This document shows, piece after piece, positions 8,613-17,122 of a stretch of 64,000 nucleotides of DNA. The DNA is from Chitinophaga solisilvae (GTDB taxonomy: Bacteria; Bacteroidota; Bacteroidia; Chitinophagales; Chitinophagaceae), in assembly GCF_009928525.1 (NCBI RefSeq), contig NZ_JAABOK010000005.1:310692-374691 (forward strand), read 5' to 3'. The notes under the pieces were generated by a model that did no database searches, was not told the origin of the DNA, and saw only the letters and a program-made list of their open reading frames with translations. The position numbers and the translations under genes are program-made. Each line of letters begins with the position of its first letter. The stretch's first letter is position 1.

Positions 8613-9295
8613 TGCCGGCCGGATTTTCTTCTTCCCGGCGTATTGCCCGGTAATGGCGGCAGATCCGGGTCTGGCAGTTGTTTTATGGGCATGACGGAGC
8701 GGAGGTACATCTCCGGATTGGTTTTGTACCAGGCTTCTATGGTTACTGTCTTTACAGTATCTGTTTTATCGATGAGCAGGTCCTGCCCCAGTATATTCCC
8801 TGAGGAAGCAGCGAAGCGTATGGTGGCCGTATCGAGCGGCAATATTTTCCCGCTGCTGAATTTTCCTTCTACATTGAGATAAAAGCGTATATCTTTTTTG
8901 ATGCTGTCTGCATAGTGGTTAAACCGTATGCCGGTAAGCTGCGGCAGGGTGATAACGGCGTGCAGGTCGGGGGCATTGTCGCCTTTAACGGTAAAGGTTA
9001 TACGATAATGATCCCGGATCAGCTGCTGGCGGTTGAAGGTGAGTATACCGTTGCTGATGGTACCGTTGGAAGAGGATACATCCAGCCGGTTCCATTTGTA
9101 GCGGCCATCGAGGAGGCCGGCGGTTTTTTGTTCGCTGCTGTCGCTGAAGATGAATTGGAGCCCGATGGGTATGCGGTCATAGATTTCCGCTGCGCCTTCA
9201 GCATCATACCAGGCGTTGAGGCGTACTACCTTCGCCTGCTGGGCAGTTGCCAGCAGGGAGGTAGTTAATAACATGAGCAGCAGCAGCATTCTCAT
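8609..9295 (-). CDS. Hypothetical exported protein
   Basis: A 228-residue protein with a clear signal peptide (MRMLLLLMLLTTSLLATAQQ, cleavage likely after TAQ or nearby). The remainder is rich in short beta-type segments with no recognised catalytic motif. The C-terminus is proline- and arginine-rich (LPDPDLPPLPGN then RRKSGR). I do not recognise a family. It follows riboflavin synthase by 6 nt on the same strand, so it is probably the last gene of the adenosyltransferase-riboflavin synthase transcript. It shares the CTAG stop with the convergent DUF58 gene. Likely periplasmic or surface-exposed; function unknown. Confidence 0.75.
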   Translation of the reverse strand: MRMLLLLMLLTTSLLATAQQAKVVRLNAWYDAEGAAEIYDRIPIGLQFIFSDSSEQKTAGLLDGRYKWNRLDVSSSNGTISNGILTFNRQQLIRDHYRITFTVKGDNAPDLHAVITLPQLTGIRFNHYADSIKKDIRFYLNVEGKFSSGKILPLDTATIRFAASSGNILGQDLLIDKTDTVKTVTIEAWYKTNPEMYLRSVMPIKQLPDPDLPPLPGNTPGRRKSGRH

Positions 9296-9301
9296 TACAT
9301 A

Positions 9302-9901
9302 CTAGCTTAAAGCTGTATTGAATATCTGTTGACGGGCCACGTATTTACCGAGAATATCAAATTCCAGGTTAACGAGGTATCCGGGTTGCATGAACTGTAC
9401 GTTGGTATGATTGAAAGTATATGGAATGATGGCAACGGAGAACTGATCGCTGGTGATGTCGAAAACGGTCAGGCTGATGCCATTCATACAGATGCTGCCT
9501 TTTTCCACGATGAGGCCGGCAAATTCCGGCGGATAGGTGAACCGGTATAACCAGCTGCCATCCTGTTCTTCGCGGAGAATGCAGGTACCGGTGCCGTCTA
9601 CATGGCCCTGTACCAGGTGCCCGTCTATACGGCCATTGAAGAGCATGGCTCTTTCCAGGTTTACTTTATTACCGGGTTTGAGCAGGGCCAGATTGGTTTT
9701 CTGGAGGGTTTCATCCACGGCTACGGTCTGGTAGGTATCTCCTTCAATTTGTGTAACTGTCAGGCATACGCCATTGTGGGCAACGCTCTGATCTATCTTC
9801 AATTCGCCGGTGATGGCGGATTTTATGGTTATTACCAGATTACTACCTTCTTTTTTGGTAGAAATCACTTCTCCTGATGTTTCTATGATTCCTGTGAACA
9901 T
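9302..9901 (-). CDS. ribE: Riboflavin synthase, alpha subunit
   Basis: A 199-residue protein starting MFTGIIETSGEV, the invariant N-terminus of riboflavin synthase. It has the expected two tandem lumazine-binding repeats: VAHNGVCLTV in the first, then GHLVQGHVDGTGTC and GSICMNGISLTV in the second. It converts two molecules of 6,7-dimethyl-8-ribityllumazine to riboflavin and a pyrimidine by-product. Typical length is 190-220 residues. It lies 21 nt downstream of the adenosyltransferase gene. No other riboflavin genes are in the window and no FMN riboswitch hairpin was seen upstream. Confidence 0.97.
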   Translation of the reverse strand: MFTGIIETSGEVISTKKEGSNLVITIKSAITGELKIDQSVAHNGVCLTVTQIEGDTYQTVAVDETLQKTNLALLKPGNKVNLERAMLFNGRIDGHLVQGHVDGTGTCILREEQDGSWLYRFTYPPEFAGLIVEKGSICMNGISLTVFDITSDQFSVAIIPYTFNHTNVQFMQPGYLVNLEFDILGKYVARQQIFNTALS

Positions 9902-9922
9902 ATAGCGAATGTATGAAAAAAA

Positions 9923-10483
9923 TTATACCCTTGGTTTCCATGGAATTTCTTCTGCGCCGAGTTGGTGGCCGGTCCAGCGGGCCAGTACAAACAGGTAATC
10001 GCTGAGGCGGTTGATGTATTTGAGCACCAGCGGTTCAATGAACATTTCCTGTTCCTGCATGCCTACGCAGAGGCGTTCTGTACGGCGGCATACGCAGCGG
10101 GCAATATGGCAGGTGGATACGGCTACATGGCCCCCGGGCAGTATAAATGATTTCATGACAGGCAGTTCCTCATTCATTTTATCGATGCTGGTTTCCAGCA
10201 GCTGTATATCAGCTTCATGCAGATCCGGAATTTTCAGTTTGGTTTCCTTATCAGGGTCGCAGGCCAGTGCTGCGCCGATAGTGAAGAGCCGGTCCTGTAT
10301 TTCCTTCAGTAAGGCTTTGGTATCCGGGTCTGCCGTGTAGTCGTTGACCAGCCCGATGTAGGAGTTGAGTTCATCCACTGTGCCGTAGGCATCAATGCGG
10401 ATATCGCTTTTGGGCACTTTGGTGCCGCCGATCAGGGAGGTTTTCCCTTTGTCGCCTGTCTTGGTGTATATTTTGAGTGACAT
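9923..10483 (-). CDS. Cob(I)alamin adenosyltransferase, PduO type
   Basis: A 186-residue PduO-type ATP:cob(I)alamin adenosyltransferase. The N-terminal P-loop-like motif reads YTKTGDKGKTSLIGG (residues 6-20), followed by RIDAYGTVDELNSYIG and, later, CHIARCVCRRTER, which contributes ATP-binding arginines. It would convert cob(I)alamin to adenosylcobalamin using ATP, for enzymes such as methylmalonyl-CoA mutase. The fit to the approximately 190-residue family is good. It probably shares a transcript with ribE. Palindrome P2 begins 17 bases upstream of its ATG, so its promoter lies within or beyond that palindrome. Confidence 0.94.
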   Translation of the reverse strand: MSLKIYTKTGDKGKTSLIGGTKVPKSDIRIDAYGTVDELNSYIGLVNDYTADPDTKALLKEIQDRLFTIGAALACDPDKETKLKIPDLHEADIQLLETSIDKMNEELPVMKSFILPGGHVAVSTCHIARCVCRRTERLCVGMQEQEMFIEPLVLKYINRLSDYLFVLARWTGHQLGAEEIPWKPRV

Positions 10484-10500
10484 AGAACTGTTTTAATGCA

Positions 10501-10620
10501 AATTACGAATTGCGAATTACGAATTGCGAATGAGGAGCGAAGATTTTAGCGGATAATTTAATCACTATCCGCTAAAATCTTCGCTCCTCATTCGCAATTC
10601 GTAATTCGCAATTCGTAATT
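10501..10620. repeat. Large gene-end palindrome P2 (heptamer-array family)
   Basis: The arms at 10501-10554 and 10567-10620 are perfect reverse complements (54/54) around a 12-nt loop. The first 43 bases of each arm are identical to P1 (four AATTRCG heptamers, then GAGGAGCGAAGA). Next come four different bases (TTTT instead of CATA) and then the same AGCGGAT. It sits between two minus-strand genes: downstream of the ABC ATPase, whose TAA stop (10621-10619) overlaps its end, and 17 bases upstream of the adenosyltransferase start. Confidence 0.9.
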
Positions 10621-11326
10621 ATCTTACCAGTTCACTTCTCTCATTGATTCTGTCCGATTCAATGACGCCGTCGCGCAGGCGTATTACGCGTCTGGCGTGA
10701 TCGGCAATATCTTCTTCATGGGTAACGAGTACAACGGTGTTGCCGGAGGCGTGGATGTTGCCGAATATCTCCATGATTTCAACGGATGTTTTGGTATCGA
10801 GGTTACCGGTAGGTTCATCGGCGAGAATCAGGGAGGGGTTGTTGACGAGGGCGCGGGCAATGGCTACACGCTGGCACTGACCACCTGAGAGTTCGTTAGG
10901 TTTGTGTTTGTAGCGTTCTCCGAGCTTTACTTTTTCGAGCATGTCGCGCGCTCTTTCCTCTCTTTCCTTTTTACCGACGCCGGCATAAATCAGCGGAATA
11001 GCCACATTTTCCAGGGCTGTCAGGCGGGGCATGAGGTTAAACTGCTGGAATACAAATCCTATTTCCTTGCCGCGTACCAGCGCCAGGGCGTTGTCTTCCA
11101 TTTTGCTAACATCATGTCCGCTGAGAATGTATTTGCCTCTGGTAGGCGAATCCAGGCAGCCAAGGATGTTCATCAGGGTGGATTTACCGGAGCCGGACGG
11201 GCCCATCAGCGCTACATATTCGTTCTTGTAAATGTCCAGAGACACCCCCTTGAGGACCGGGAGTTCATTTTTTCCAAGGAAATAGCTTTTCCTGATATCT
11301 TCGAGGTGAATAACGGACTTTTGCAT
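10619..11326 (-). CDS. ABC transporter ATP-binding protein, MacB/LolD type
   Basis: A 235-residue ABC ATPase. Walker A GPSGSGKS is near residues 42-49, the Q-loop [18 protein letters not shown] follows, then the signature [15 protein letters not shown] and Walker [14 protein letters not shown], and the switch histidine in VTHEE. The LNILGCLD-like pattern ([13 protein letters not shown]) and length place it in the MacB/LolD/FtsE branch, which drives mechanotransmission-type export or lipoprotein release rather than import. No permease gene adjoins it in the window; gatC precedes it by 5 nt. The partner permease must lie elsewhere. Its stop overlaps palindrome P2. Confidence 0.92.
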   Translation of the reverse strand: MQKSVIHLEDIRKSYFLGKNELPVLKGVSLDIYKNEYVALMGPSGSGKSTLMNILGCLDSPTRGKYILSGHDVSKMEDNALALVRGKEIGFVFQQFNLMPRLTALENVAIPLIYAGVGKKEREERARDMLEKVKLGERYKHKPNELSGGQCQRVAIARALVNNPSLILADEPTGNLDTKTSVEIMEIFGNIHASGNTVVLVTHEEDIADHARRVIRLRDGVIESDRINERSELVR

Positions 11327-11331
11327 GAGGG

Positions 11332-11622
11332 TTATTTCTTTATGATTTTCGGCACCTTAAAATATTCAGAAGTGGCTGCCGGTGCGTTTTGCAGTCCTTC
11401 TTCCCGGGTAATGGAAGGCTTTACCGCATCTTCCCGGAAAACGTTATAATCTTCCGTCAGGTGTAAAAGCGGTTTAACATCTGTTGTATCCAGCTCATTC
11501 AGTTTCTCCACAAAAGTAATCATCCGCTGCAGATCCCCGCGGATCTCCGTTTTCTCCGCGTCGCTGAATTCCAGTCTTGCCAGATCAGCCAGCTGTTGTA
11601 CCAGGGCTTCGTTCACTTCCAT
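11332..11622 (-). CDS. gatC: Asp-tRNA(Asn)/Glu-tRNA(Gln) amidotransferase subunit C
   Basis: A 96-residue Gat[21 protein letters not shown] at the N-terminus, the [12 protein letters not shown] segment and the closing VPKIIKK are characteristic. GatC wraps around GatA to stabilise the GatCAB complex that amidates misacylated Glu-tRNA(Gln) or Asp-tRNA(Asn). An in-frame TTG lies two codons upstream, but the ATG at 11622 is preferred. gatA and gatB are not in the window, so this is a dispersed subunit, as is common in Bacteroidota. The ABC ATPase gene follows by 5 nt. Confidence 0.93.
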   Translation of the reverse strand: MEVNEALVQQLADLARLEFSDAEKTEIRGDLQRMITFVEKLNELDTTDVKPLLHLTEDYNVFREDAVKPSITREEGLQNAPAATSEYFKVPKIIKK

Positions 11623-11808
11623 AATCAAATTAAATCAAAATATAATAAATATTGTATGGTAATTATGATGGTATCTCAAAAATAGGGATAAACGGAGAGC
11701 TTTCAGCTACCGGCAGATAGCTTTACTCTTTTTTTAAGAAATTTTTTACCGGATTCCGGAAAATGACAGGCTGAAACCTAACAGCTATTCTTTAAATTGC
11801 GCCCTGTT

Positions 11809-12810
11809 ATGGCTACAGAAAAAGAAATTGTGGTGAGTGGCATACGCCCCACCGGTTATTTGCATTTAGGCAATTATTTTGGCGCTATCCGTAATTATAT
11901 CCGGATGCAGGAAGATTTTAACTGCTACTTTTTTGTGGCAGACTGGCATTCCCTGACCACGCATCCGGATCCGAAAGACTTAAAAGGCAATGTTATGCGC
12001 GTGCTGGCAGAAAACATCGCTTCCGGCCTGGATCCGGAAAAGGTGACGCTGTATGCACAAAGCGATATTCCTGAAGTGGCAGAACTGTACCTGTACATGA
12101 ATATGCTGGCTTACATGGGCGAGCTGGAGAAAGTGCCTACCTTCAAGGATAAGGTGCGCCAGCAGCCGCAGAATGTCAATGCAGGCCTGTTAACCTATCC
12201 TGTGCTCATGAGCGTGGATATACTTATTCAGCGCGCAGTAAAAGTACCGGTAGGCAAGGACCAGGGCCAGCATCTGGAAATGGCCAGAAATTATGCGCAG
12301 CGTTTTAATAGCCGCTATGGTGAACTGTTCCCCGAACCGGTAGCATTCAATTATGGCGATAACCTGGTCAGAATTCTCAGCCTTGATGGAAATGGCGGCA
12401 AAATGAGCAAGAGCGAAAATGAAATGGCTACCATATATCTGTCAGACAGTGATGAGAAAATCATCAACAAACTGAAGAAGGCCAAAACTGACAGCGGCGC
12501 GCCGGGCGAACCCATGTCGGAATCAGTACAGAACCTGATTACCCTGATGAAACTTGTGTCTGCACCGGATACTGTCAAATTTTTTGAAGATGCACATGCC
12601 GCGGGCACTATCCGCTATGGCGACATGAAAGGGCAGCTGGGAGCAGATATGGTGAAATTTATTGCGCCTATCCGTGATAAGGCAGCGGAACTGCAACGGG
12701 ATACCACCTACCTGGAAAAGATTATGAAGGCAGGTGCAGAAAAGGCCAGGGCAAATGCGGCACAGACTTTGCAACAGGCGAGAAAACTTATCGGTTTTAA
12801 TTACTATTGA
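11809..12810 (+). CDS. trpS: Tryptophanyl-tRNA synthetase
   Basis: A class Ic aminoacyl-tRNA synthetase that charges tRNA-Trp. The HIGH-type motif appears as GYLHLGNYFGA near residues 16-26 and the KMSKS loop as GGKMSKSENEM near residues 197-207; the Rossmann segment includes VPVGKDQGQHLEMARN. At 333 residues from the ATG it matches the bacterial family (about 330-340). An in-frame TTG at 11797 would add four residues, but ATG at 11809 is preferred. The deoxynucleoside kinase gene starts 17 bases after its stop and is probably co-transcribed. Confidence 0.97.
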   Translation: MATEKEIVVSGIRPTGYLHLGNYFGAIRNYIRMQEDFNCYFFVADWHSLTTHPDPKDLKGNVMRVLAENIASGLDPEKVTLYAQSDIPEVAELYLYMNMLAYMGELEKVPTFKDKVRQQPQNVNAGLLTYPVLMSVDILIQRAVKVPVGKDQGQHLEMARNYAQRFNSRYGELFPEPVAFNYGDNLVRILSLDGNGGKMSKSENEMATIYLSDSDEKIINKLKKAKTDSGAPGEPMSESVQNLITLMKLVSAPDTVKFFEDAHAAGTIRYGDMKGQLGADMVKFIAPIRDKAAELQRDTTYLEKIMKAGAEKARANAAQTLQQARKLIGFNYY

Positions 12811-12827
12811 GAACGCACCTTCATCGC

Positions 12828-13463
12828 ATGGCAAAACAGAACAAGATCAAACATATTGCAATCGCCGGAAACATAGGCGCAGGCAAAACTACGCTCACCG
12901 AAATGTTGTGCAGGCACTATAAATGGCACCCGCAATATGAAGATGTGGAGCACAATCCTTACCTGAACGATTTTTATGAAGATATGCCCCGCTGGTCCTT
13001 CAACCTGCAGGTGTATTTCCTGAACGGCCGCCTGAAACAGCTGCTGGAAATCCAGAACGGTAAGGAAACCGTTATCCAGGACCGTACCATCTATGAAGAT
13101 GCGCACATCTTTGCACCCAACCTCTATGAGATGGGCCTGATGACCAAAAGGGATTTTGATAACTATTTCAATTTCTTCGAAACGCTGAAAAGTATGGTGA
13201 AACCACCGGACCTGCTCATTTACCTGCAGGCTTCCGTGCCTACACTCGTGGCGCAGATTCAGAAGAGAGGCCGCGAGTACGAGGAAAATATACGGCTGGA
13301 CTATCTGAAACGCCTGAACGAATATTACAACAACTGGATTGAAAAATATAAAGAAGGTCCGTTGCTGATTATAGATATTGACAAGAATAAATTCCCTGAA
13401 AGCGATGAAGACCTGGGTGAGATCATTTCCAGGATTGATTCGCAGTTATACGGATTGTTCTAA
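12828..13463 (+). CDS. Deoxynucleoside kinase family protein
   Basis: A 211-residue kinase of the dNK/dGK family. The P-loop IAGNIGAGKTTL is at about residues 10-21; the later IQDRTIYEDAHIF segment matches the DRS/ERS-type catalytic motif, and QKRGREYEENI forms the LID arginines. It would phosphorylate deoxynucleosides in nucleotide salvage; deoxyadenosine, deoxyguanosine or broader specificity cannot be chosen from sequence. The start is taken as ATG 12828; an in-frame TTG at 12807 overlapping trpS would add seven residues but is less likely. A strong terminator follows at 13484. Confidence 0.88.
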   Translation: MAKQNKIKHIAIAGNIGAGKTTLTEMLCRHYKWHPQYEDVEHNPYLNDFYEDMPRWSFNLQVYFLNGRLKQLLEIQNGKETVIQDRTIYEDAHIFAPNLYEMGLMTKRDFDNYFNFFETLKSMVKPPDLLIYLQASVPTLVAQIQKRGREYEENIRLDYLKRLNEYYNNWIEKYKEGPLLIIDIDKNKFPESDEDLGEIISRIDSQLYGLF

Positions 13464-13483
13464 AAGTCAGGTGGAATATATTT

Positions 13484-13526
13484 ATCAGCGAAGATAAACT
13501 GCGGTTTGTCTTCGCTGATTTTTTTT
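13484..13526 (+). terminator. Rho-independent terminator after the deoxynucleoside kinase
   Basis: The stem pairs ATCAGCGAAGA (13484-13494) with TCTTCGCTGAT (13509-13519), extended by TAAAC/GTTT, and is followed by eight T. The stem carries CAGCGAAGA, close to the AGCGAAGA of the palindrome family P1-P5 but without the heptamer arms. Confidence 0.85.
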
Positions 13527-13727
13527 GCGAGATAGTAAGGACTGCTTCCTGAATTATTTTTTTTCATGCTGAACATTTTCTTTTGAATATGAGGAAAAAT
13601 TTTTCCCGCGTTAAGATGTAATTAACAAATCGTGCCTGATTGATTGTTTACCTTTGAAACAGCAGATAACGTTTGTTAACCCAAATCCTTTAGTATACGG
13701 ATTCTTTATTGTTAAACCCCTCATGAA

Positions 13728-14507
13728 ATGAAACAGTTCATGTTGACCCTTATTTGTATGCAATGCATATTGACATTGTATGCCCAACCTTTATTATCTC
13801 CGCTGGGAAGAGACGCCGGTAATTACAGTTATCATTTTCACGATGTGTATTCAGCGAATATGCACCCTGCTGCCCTGCCACTGTTGCCGGGGCTTTCAGC
13901 AGGTATTTATTCCGAGCGCAGGTTTATGCTGAAAGATATTTCCCTGTACATGGCCATGCTCGGTATTCCTGCCGGTATGGGCGCTTTCGGGCTGATGGTG
14001 GCCCGCTTTGGTAACCCATTGTATTACCGGCAGCAGGTCAGCGGAGCGTATGGCCATCGTATAGGCCATAACGTGAGTACGGGACTGCAGTTTTCCTATA
14101 TGTCGCAGGCAGTACAGGGATATGGCACTGCATCGGCGTTGTCGGTGACGGGTGGTACACTGGGCAGATTGTGGCAGCACGTATATGCGGGGCTGCTGAT
14201 CCGGTACACACAGCTGTTGCCGCTGCTATACAGTGGCGGCGTAGGTATTGAGGCTTCGAAGGACTGTCTGTTTTCCGCTGGCTTTGAAACCGGTGGCGGA
14301 ACAGTTACTACCGGCAGCGTCAATATGCAATACCGGATTGCTTCACGGCTGGGGTTACGTCTAGGCATCACCACTATGCCAGGCTACTGCCACGCTGGTT
14401 TCGCGTTGCAGTTGCATACACTGCACATTGCCGTAGGCACAGGGTTCCACCCGCAGCTCGGCTTCACCCCTTCAACGACCATTATATGGCAGCAACAGGA
14501 GAAGTAG
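13728..14507 (+). CDS. Hypothetical outer-membrane beta-barrel-like protein
   Basis: A 259-residue exported protein: signal peptide MKQFMLTLICMQCILTLYAQ, then a repeating pattern of short amphipathic strands rich in glycine and aromatic residues (for example SAGIYSERRFML). The mature N-terminus, with GRDAGNYSYHFHDVYSANMHPAAL, resembles PorV/PorQ-like outer-membrane proteins (Asn-His-Pro-Ala-Ala turn), but this is a weak similarity. It overlaps the next gene, a helix-hairpin-helix outer-membrane protein, by 22 bases, so the two are translated together and may work together at the outer membrane. A TACCTTTG -7 box lies at 13649-13656. Function unknown. Confidence 0.7.
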   Translation: MKQFMLTLICMQCILTLYAQPLLSPLGRDAGNYSYHFHDVYSANMHPAALPLLPGLSAGIYSERRFMLKDISLYMAMLGIPAGMGAFGLMVARFGNPLYYRQQVSGAYGHRIGHNVSTGLQFSYMSQAVQGYGTASALSVTGGTLGRLWQHVYAGLLIRYTQLLPLLYSGGVGIEASKDCLFSAGFETGGGTVTTGSVNMQYRIASRLGLRLGITTMPGYCHAGFALQLHTLHIAVGTGFHPQLGFTPSTTIIWQQQEK

Positions 14508-16585
14508 TCTGCAAAAAAAGCCGGCCGTGGCGTATGTTAACAGGATGTTGCTGGTGGCTGCTATCCATGGCAATGCCGGCAACTGCGCGGCAACAGGAGG
14601 AAGCATTGCCCGCCGCTATGGAAAATACACTGGAGAATGAAACAGCCGGTAAAGAAGCCGTACCGGAAGATGATGCGGACTGGCAGCAGCTGAATGCCTA
14701 TGCACGGCACCGGATACAACTTAATACCGCCGATGCGGCTGCATTGCAGTCATTAGGAATACTAACCCCCTTACTGGTGAACAATTTTTTAACCTATCGC
14801 CGCCTGCTGGGAAACCTGGTGAGTATCTATGAACTGCAGGCTGTGCCCGGATTCGATCCGGATATTATCCGGCAGATGCTGCCTTATGTGAAAGTCGGAG
14901 ATGACCTGGAACCTCATTACTCCTGGTATGACTACCTGCATAAAGGGGATCATACCTTACTGCTACGTGTGGGATGGCAACCGGAAAAATCTAAAGGCTA
15001 CCTGCATACGGACAGCACCCTGCCGCACTATGCCGGCAATCCGCTGAAAGCGTTTGTCCGTTACCGTTATAACTTTCCGCGACGCGCCAGCTGGGGAGTT
15101 ACCATGGAAAAAGATGCGGGAGAACCTTTTCTGAAGGGCACGCAGCGGTATGGATTCGATTTTTACAGCGCGCATTGCTTTATCAGGAATCGTGGCGCAT
15201 TGAAAGCGCTGGCACTGGGAGATTATACAGTCAATATGGGACAGGGCCTGCTGAACTGGCAATCGCAGGCGTACAGCAAGGGAGCTGCAGTCATGCAGAT
15301 AAAAAGAGAAGGAGAAATACTACGGCCCTATACTTCTGCAGGGGAATATTACTTTTTCCGTGGAGCTGCCGTCACGCTGGAGCAGGGCATATGGCAGACG
15401 ACGGCATTTGTATCCCTGCGCCGGCTGGATGGTCATGTGAATACTACAGATACTGCTGCCGATATGCAGACCGCTACATCCCTTATCAGCAGCGGTTATC
15501 ACAGATCTGCCACTGAAATGGCCGCAGGCGGAACACTGCAGCAACTCAGCGGCGGCGCTAATATCCGCTGTAATACCCGGCGCTGGCAGGCAGGCGCCAA
15601 TGTTATGTATCACCGCTTAACGCCCGCGCTGGAGAAAACCCCCGCACCTTATAACCAGTTTGATTTCAGCGGGCAGCAGTTACTGAGCGGCAGTATTGAT
15701 TATGCAGCGGCATACCGGAACATACATTTCTTTGGAGAGGCCGCCCTGAGCAGTAACGGTAAACCCGCAATAGTACAGGGATTGCTGGCAAGCCTTGCCC
15801 CCGCGGCAGATATGGCAATTATATACCGCTACTATGACAAGGCATATCAGTCACTCTACGCAAAGGGTTTCGGCGATGGCTACCGCACGGCCAATGAGCA
15901 GGGACTGTATATGGCGGCTTCCCTGAAAATGCATGCGCGCTTACGGGTAGATGGTTACATGGATATATTCACGTTTCCCTGGCTGAAATACCGTGCCAGC
16001 GCACCATCCGGAGGGAAGGAATACATGGCGCAGGCCACCTGGTCCCCCGCGAAAACCAGGACCCTGGTACTGCGATATATCTTCCGGCAGGGCAGCAGCA
16101 ATGAAGTGATACCGGATAACCCGGTGAAAGTGTTATCGGAGATAACGTCAGGCAGTATACGAATTATCTGGTCGCAGCAATGTAATAAGCAATGGAGCAT
16201 CCGGAGCCGGCTTTCCGGCAGCCGTTATGCCTCTGCTGCGGGGAAGCAGCAGGGTTGGATGCTGGCGCAGGATGTAGGCTGGAAGTGCCGTGCCTGGCCT
16301 TTAGGTATCAATGCCAGAATAGCCTGGTTTTTTACGGACAGTTATGATACACGCCTGTACGCCTATGAAAGCAGCGTACTGTATGATAACGCTGTATCGC
16401 AGTTATACGGCAGCGGATGGCAGTATTATATTAACCTCAGGTGGAAGGTGAATAAACGCCTGACCTGCTGGGCGCGCCTGCATCAGACTATTTATTCCGG
16501 CGTAGCCACTATCGGCAGCGGTTGGGATGTCATTGAGGGTAATAAAAAAACAATGCTGCAATGTCAGCTGATACACTCATTTTAA
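14486..16585 (+). CDS. Helix-hairpin-helix outer-membrane protein with beta-barrel-like C-terminus
   Basis: A 699-residue protein. A hydrophobic segment at about residues 18-35 (LTGCCWWLLSMAMPATARQQ) serves as signal peptide; translation may begin at ATG 14486 or at the ATG at 14534. Residues about 65-135 form a ComEA-like helix-hairpin-helix region (IQLNTADAAALQSLGIL, then SIYELQAVPGFDPDIIRQML). The remaining 550 residues have alternating beta-strand character and end in an aromatic-rich strand (LQCQLIHSF), typical of an outer-membrane barrel. Proteins with this layout occur across Bacteroidota; their function is unknown. DNA binding by the HhH part is possible but untested. It overlaps the upstream gene by 22 bases. 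Confidence 0.78.
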   Translation: MAATGEVVCKKSRPWRMLTGCCWWLLSMAMPATARQQEEALPAAMENTLENETAGKEAVPEDDADWQQLNAYARHRIQLNTADAAALQSLGILTPLLVNNFLTYRRLLGNLVSIYELQAVPGFDPDIIRQMLPYVKVGDDLEPHYSWYDYLHKGDHTLLLRVGWQPEKSKGYLHTDSTLPHYAGNPLKAFVRYRYNFPRRASWGVTMEKDAGEPFLKGTQRYGFDFYSAHCFIRNRGALKALALGDYTVNMGQGLLNWQSQAYSKGAAVMQIKREGEILRPYTSAGEYYFFRGAAVTLEQGIWQTTAFVSLRRLDGHVNTTDTAADMQTATSLISSGYHRSATEMAAGGTLQQLSGGANIRCNTRRWQAGANVMYHRLTPALEKTPAPYNQFDFSGQQLLSGSIDYAAAYRNIHFFGEAALSSNGKPAIVQGLLASLAPAADMAIIYRYYDKAYQSLYAKGFGDGYRTANEQGLYMAASLKMHARLRVDGYMDIFTFPWLKYRASAPSGGKEYMAQATWSPAKTRTLVLRYIFRQGSSNEVIPDNPVKVLSEITSGSIRIIWSQQCNKQWSIRSRLSGSRYASAAGKQQGWMLAQDVGWKCRAWPLGINARIAWFFTDSYDTRLYAYESSVLYDNAVSQLYGSGWQYYINLRWKVNKRLTCWARLHQTIYSGVATIGSGWDVIEGNKKTMLQCQLIHSF

Positions 16586-17122
16586 TATAAGATTACTCAA
16601 CATAATATCTCTGGTAAGGAGATACACTCGTTTTTTATAAAAACTATTTACAGTAACCAGAAATTGTGCATTTCCGTCTCCATGCGCAGAATTTTAAAGA
16701 TTTTACATTTTTTAGAAAGGGAGATATTGATTATCAGTTGTTTAAACAGGTGTCTTGAACAGCTGTTAAAATAATGTTAAGTAGAATTCACAAGGAATAC
16801 ATTTTTTCAATAACTTGTGGATGTTCAACCAAAATCTAAATCTAAATCTGAGTAACCAATGAGGCGCTTTTACCTTACGCTGTGCCTTTTAGAGGTGGCA
16901 ATAATTTCCACGCATACAACATAGTTCACTTTTTCTATTTGCTTTCAGTGATATTTATGTAGTTGGTCTTTTGCTGTCTTACACGATCTAATATTATGCT
17001 ATACAATCAAAGTATTTGCCAGCAACGGTATGCACACGATTAGTGTTCATACCCATCAATGATTTATTAAACAGGGATTTAGTAACAACCCTTTCTTTTT
17101 CAACCAAAATTTGAATCTTTTT
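16586..17122. other. Long AT-rich intergenic leader of the SusC/SusD operon
   Basis: About 540 bases without a confident gene. The sequence is AT-rich and likely carries the susC promoter and leader. Two stretches resemble each other: TTCAACCAAAATCTAAATCT at 16824-16843, upstream of a tiny ORF, and TTCAACCAAAATTTGAATCT, from 17099, directly upstream of the susC ATG. No riboswitch, sigma/anti-sigma gene or terminator was recognised. Confidence 0.5.
16859..16924 (+). pseudogene. Tiny ORF resembling a cut-off susC signal peptide
   Basis: Starting at ATG 16859, 21 codons read MRRFYLTLCLLEVAIISTHT plus Thr and then stop at TAG 16922-16924. The composition (two Arg, then a hydrophobic core) looks like a Sec signal peptide of the kind that opens SusC proteins, but nothing follows. 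Its upstream region resembles the leader of the real susC at 17123. It may be the relic of an older susC 5' end after a partial duplication, or a leader peptide. Evidence is limited to resemblance; it may simply be chance. Confidence 0.3.

Noticed and set aside
9902..9922. FMN or cobalamin riboswitch near ribE and the adenosyltransferase
   Set aside because: The gap is only 21 bases before ribE, and the sequence before the adenosyltransferase is palindrome P2; no riboswitch consensus was seen.
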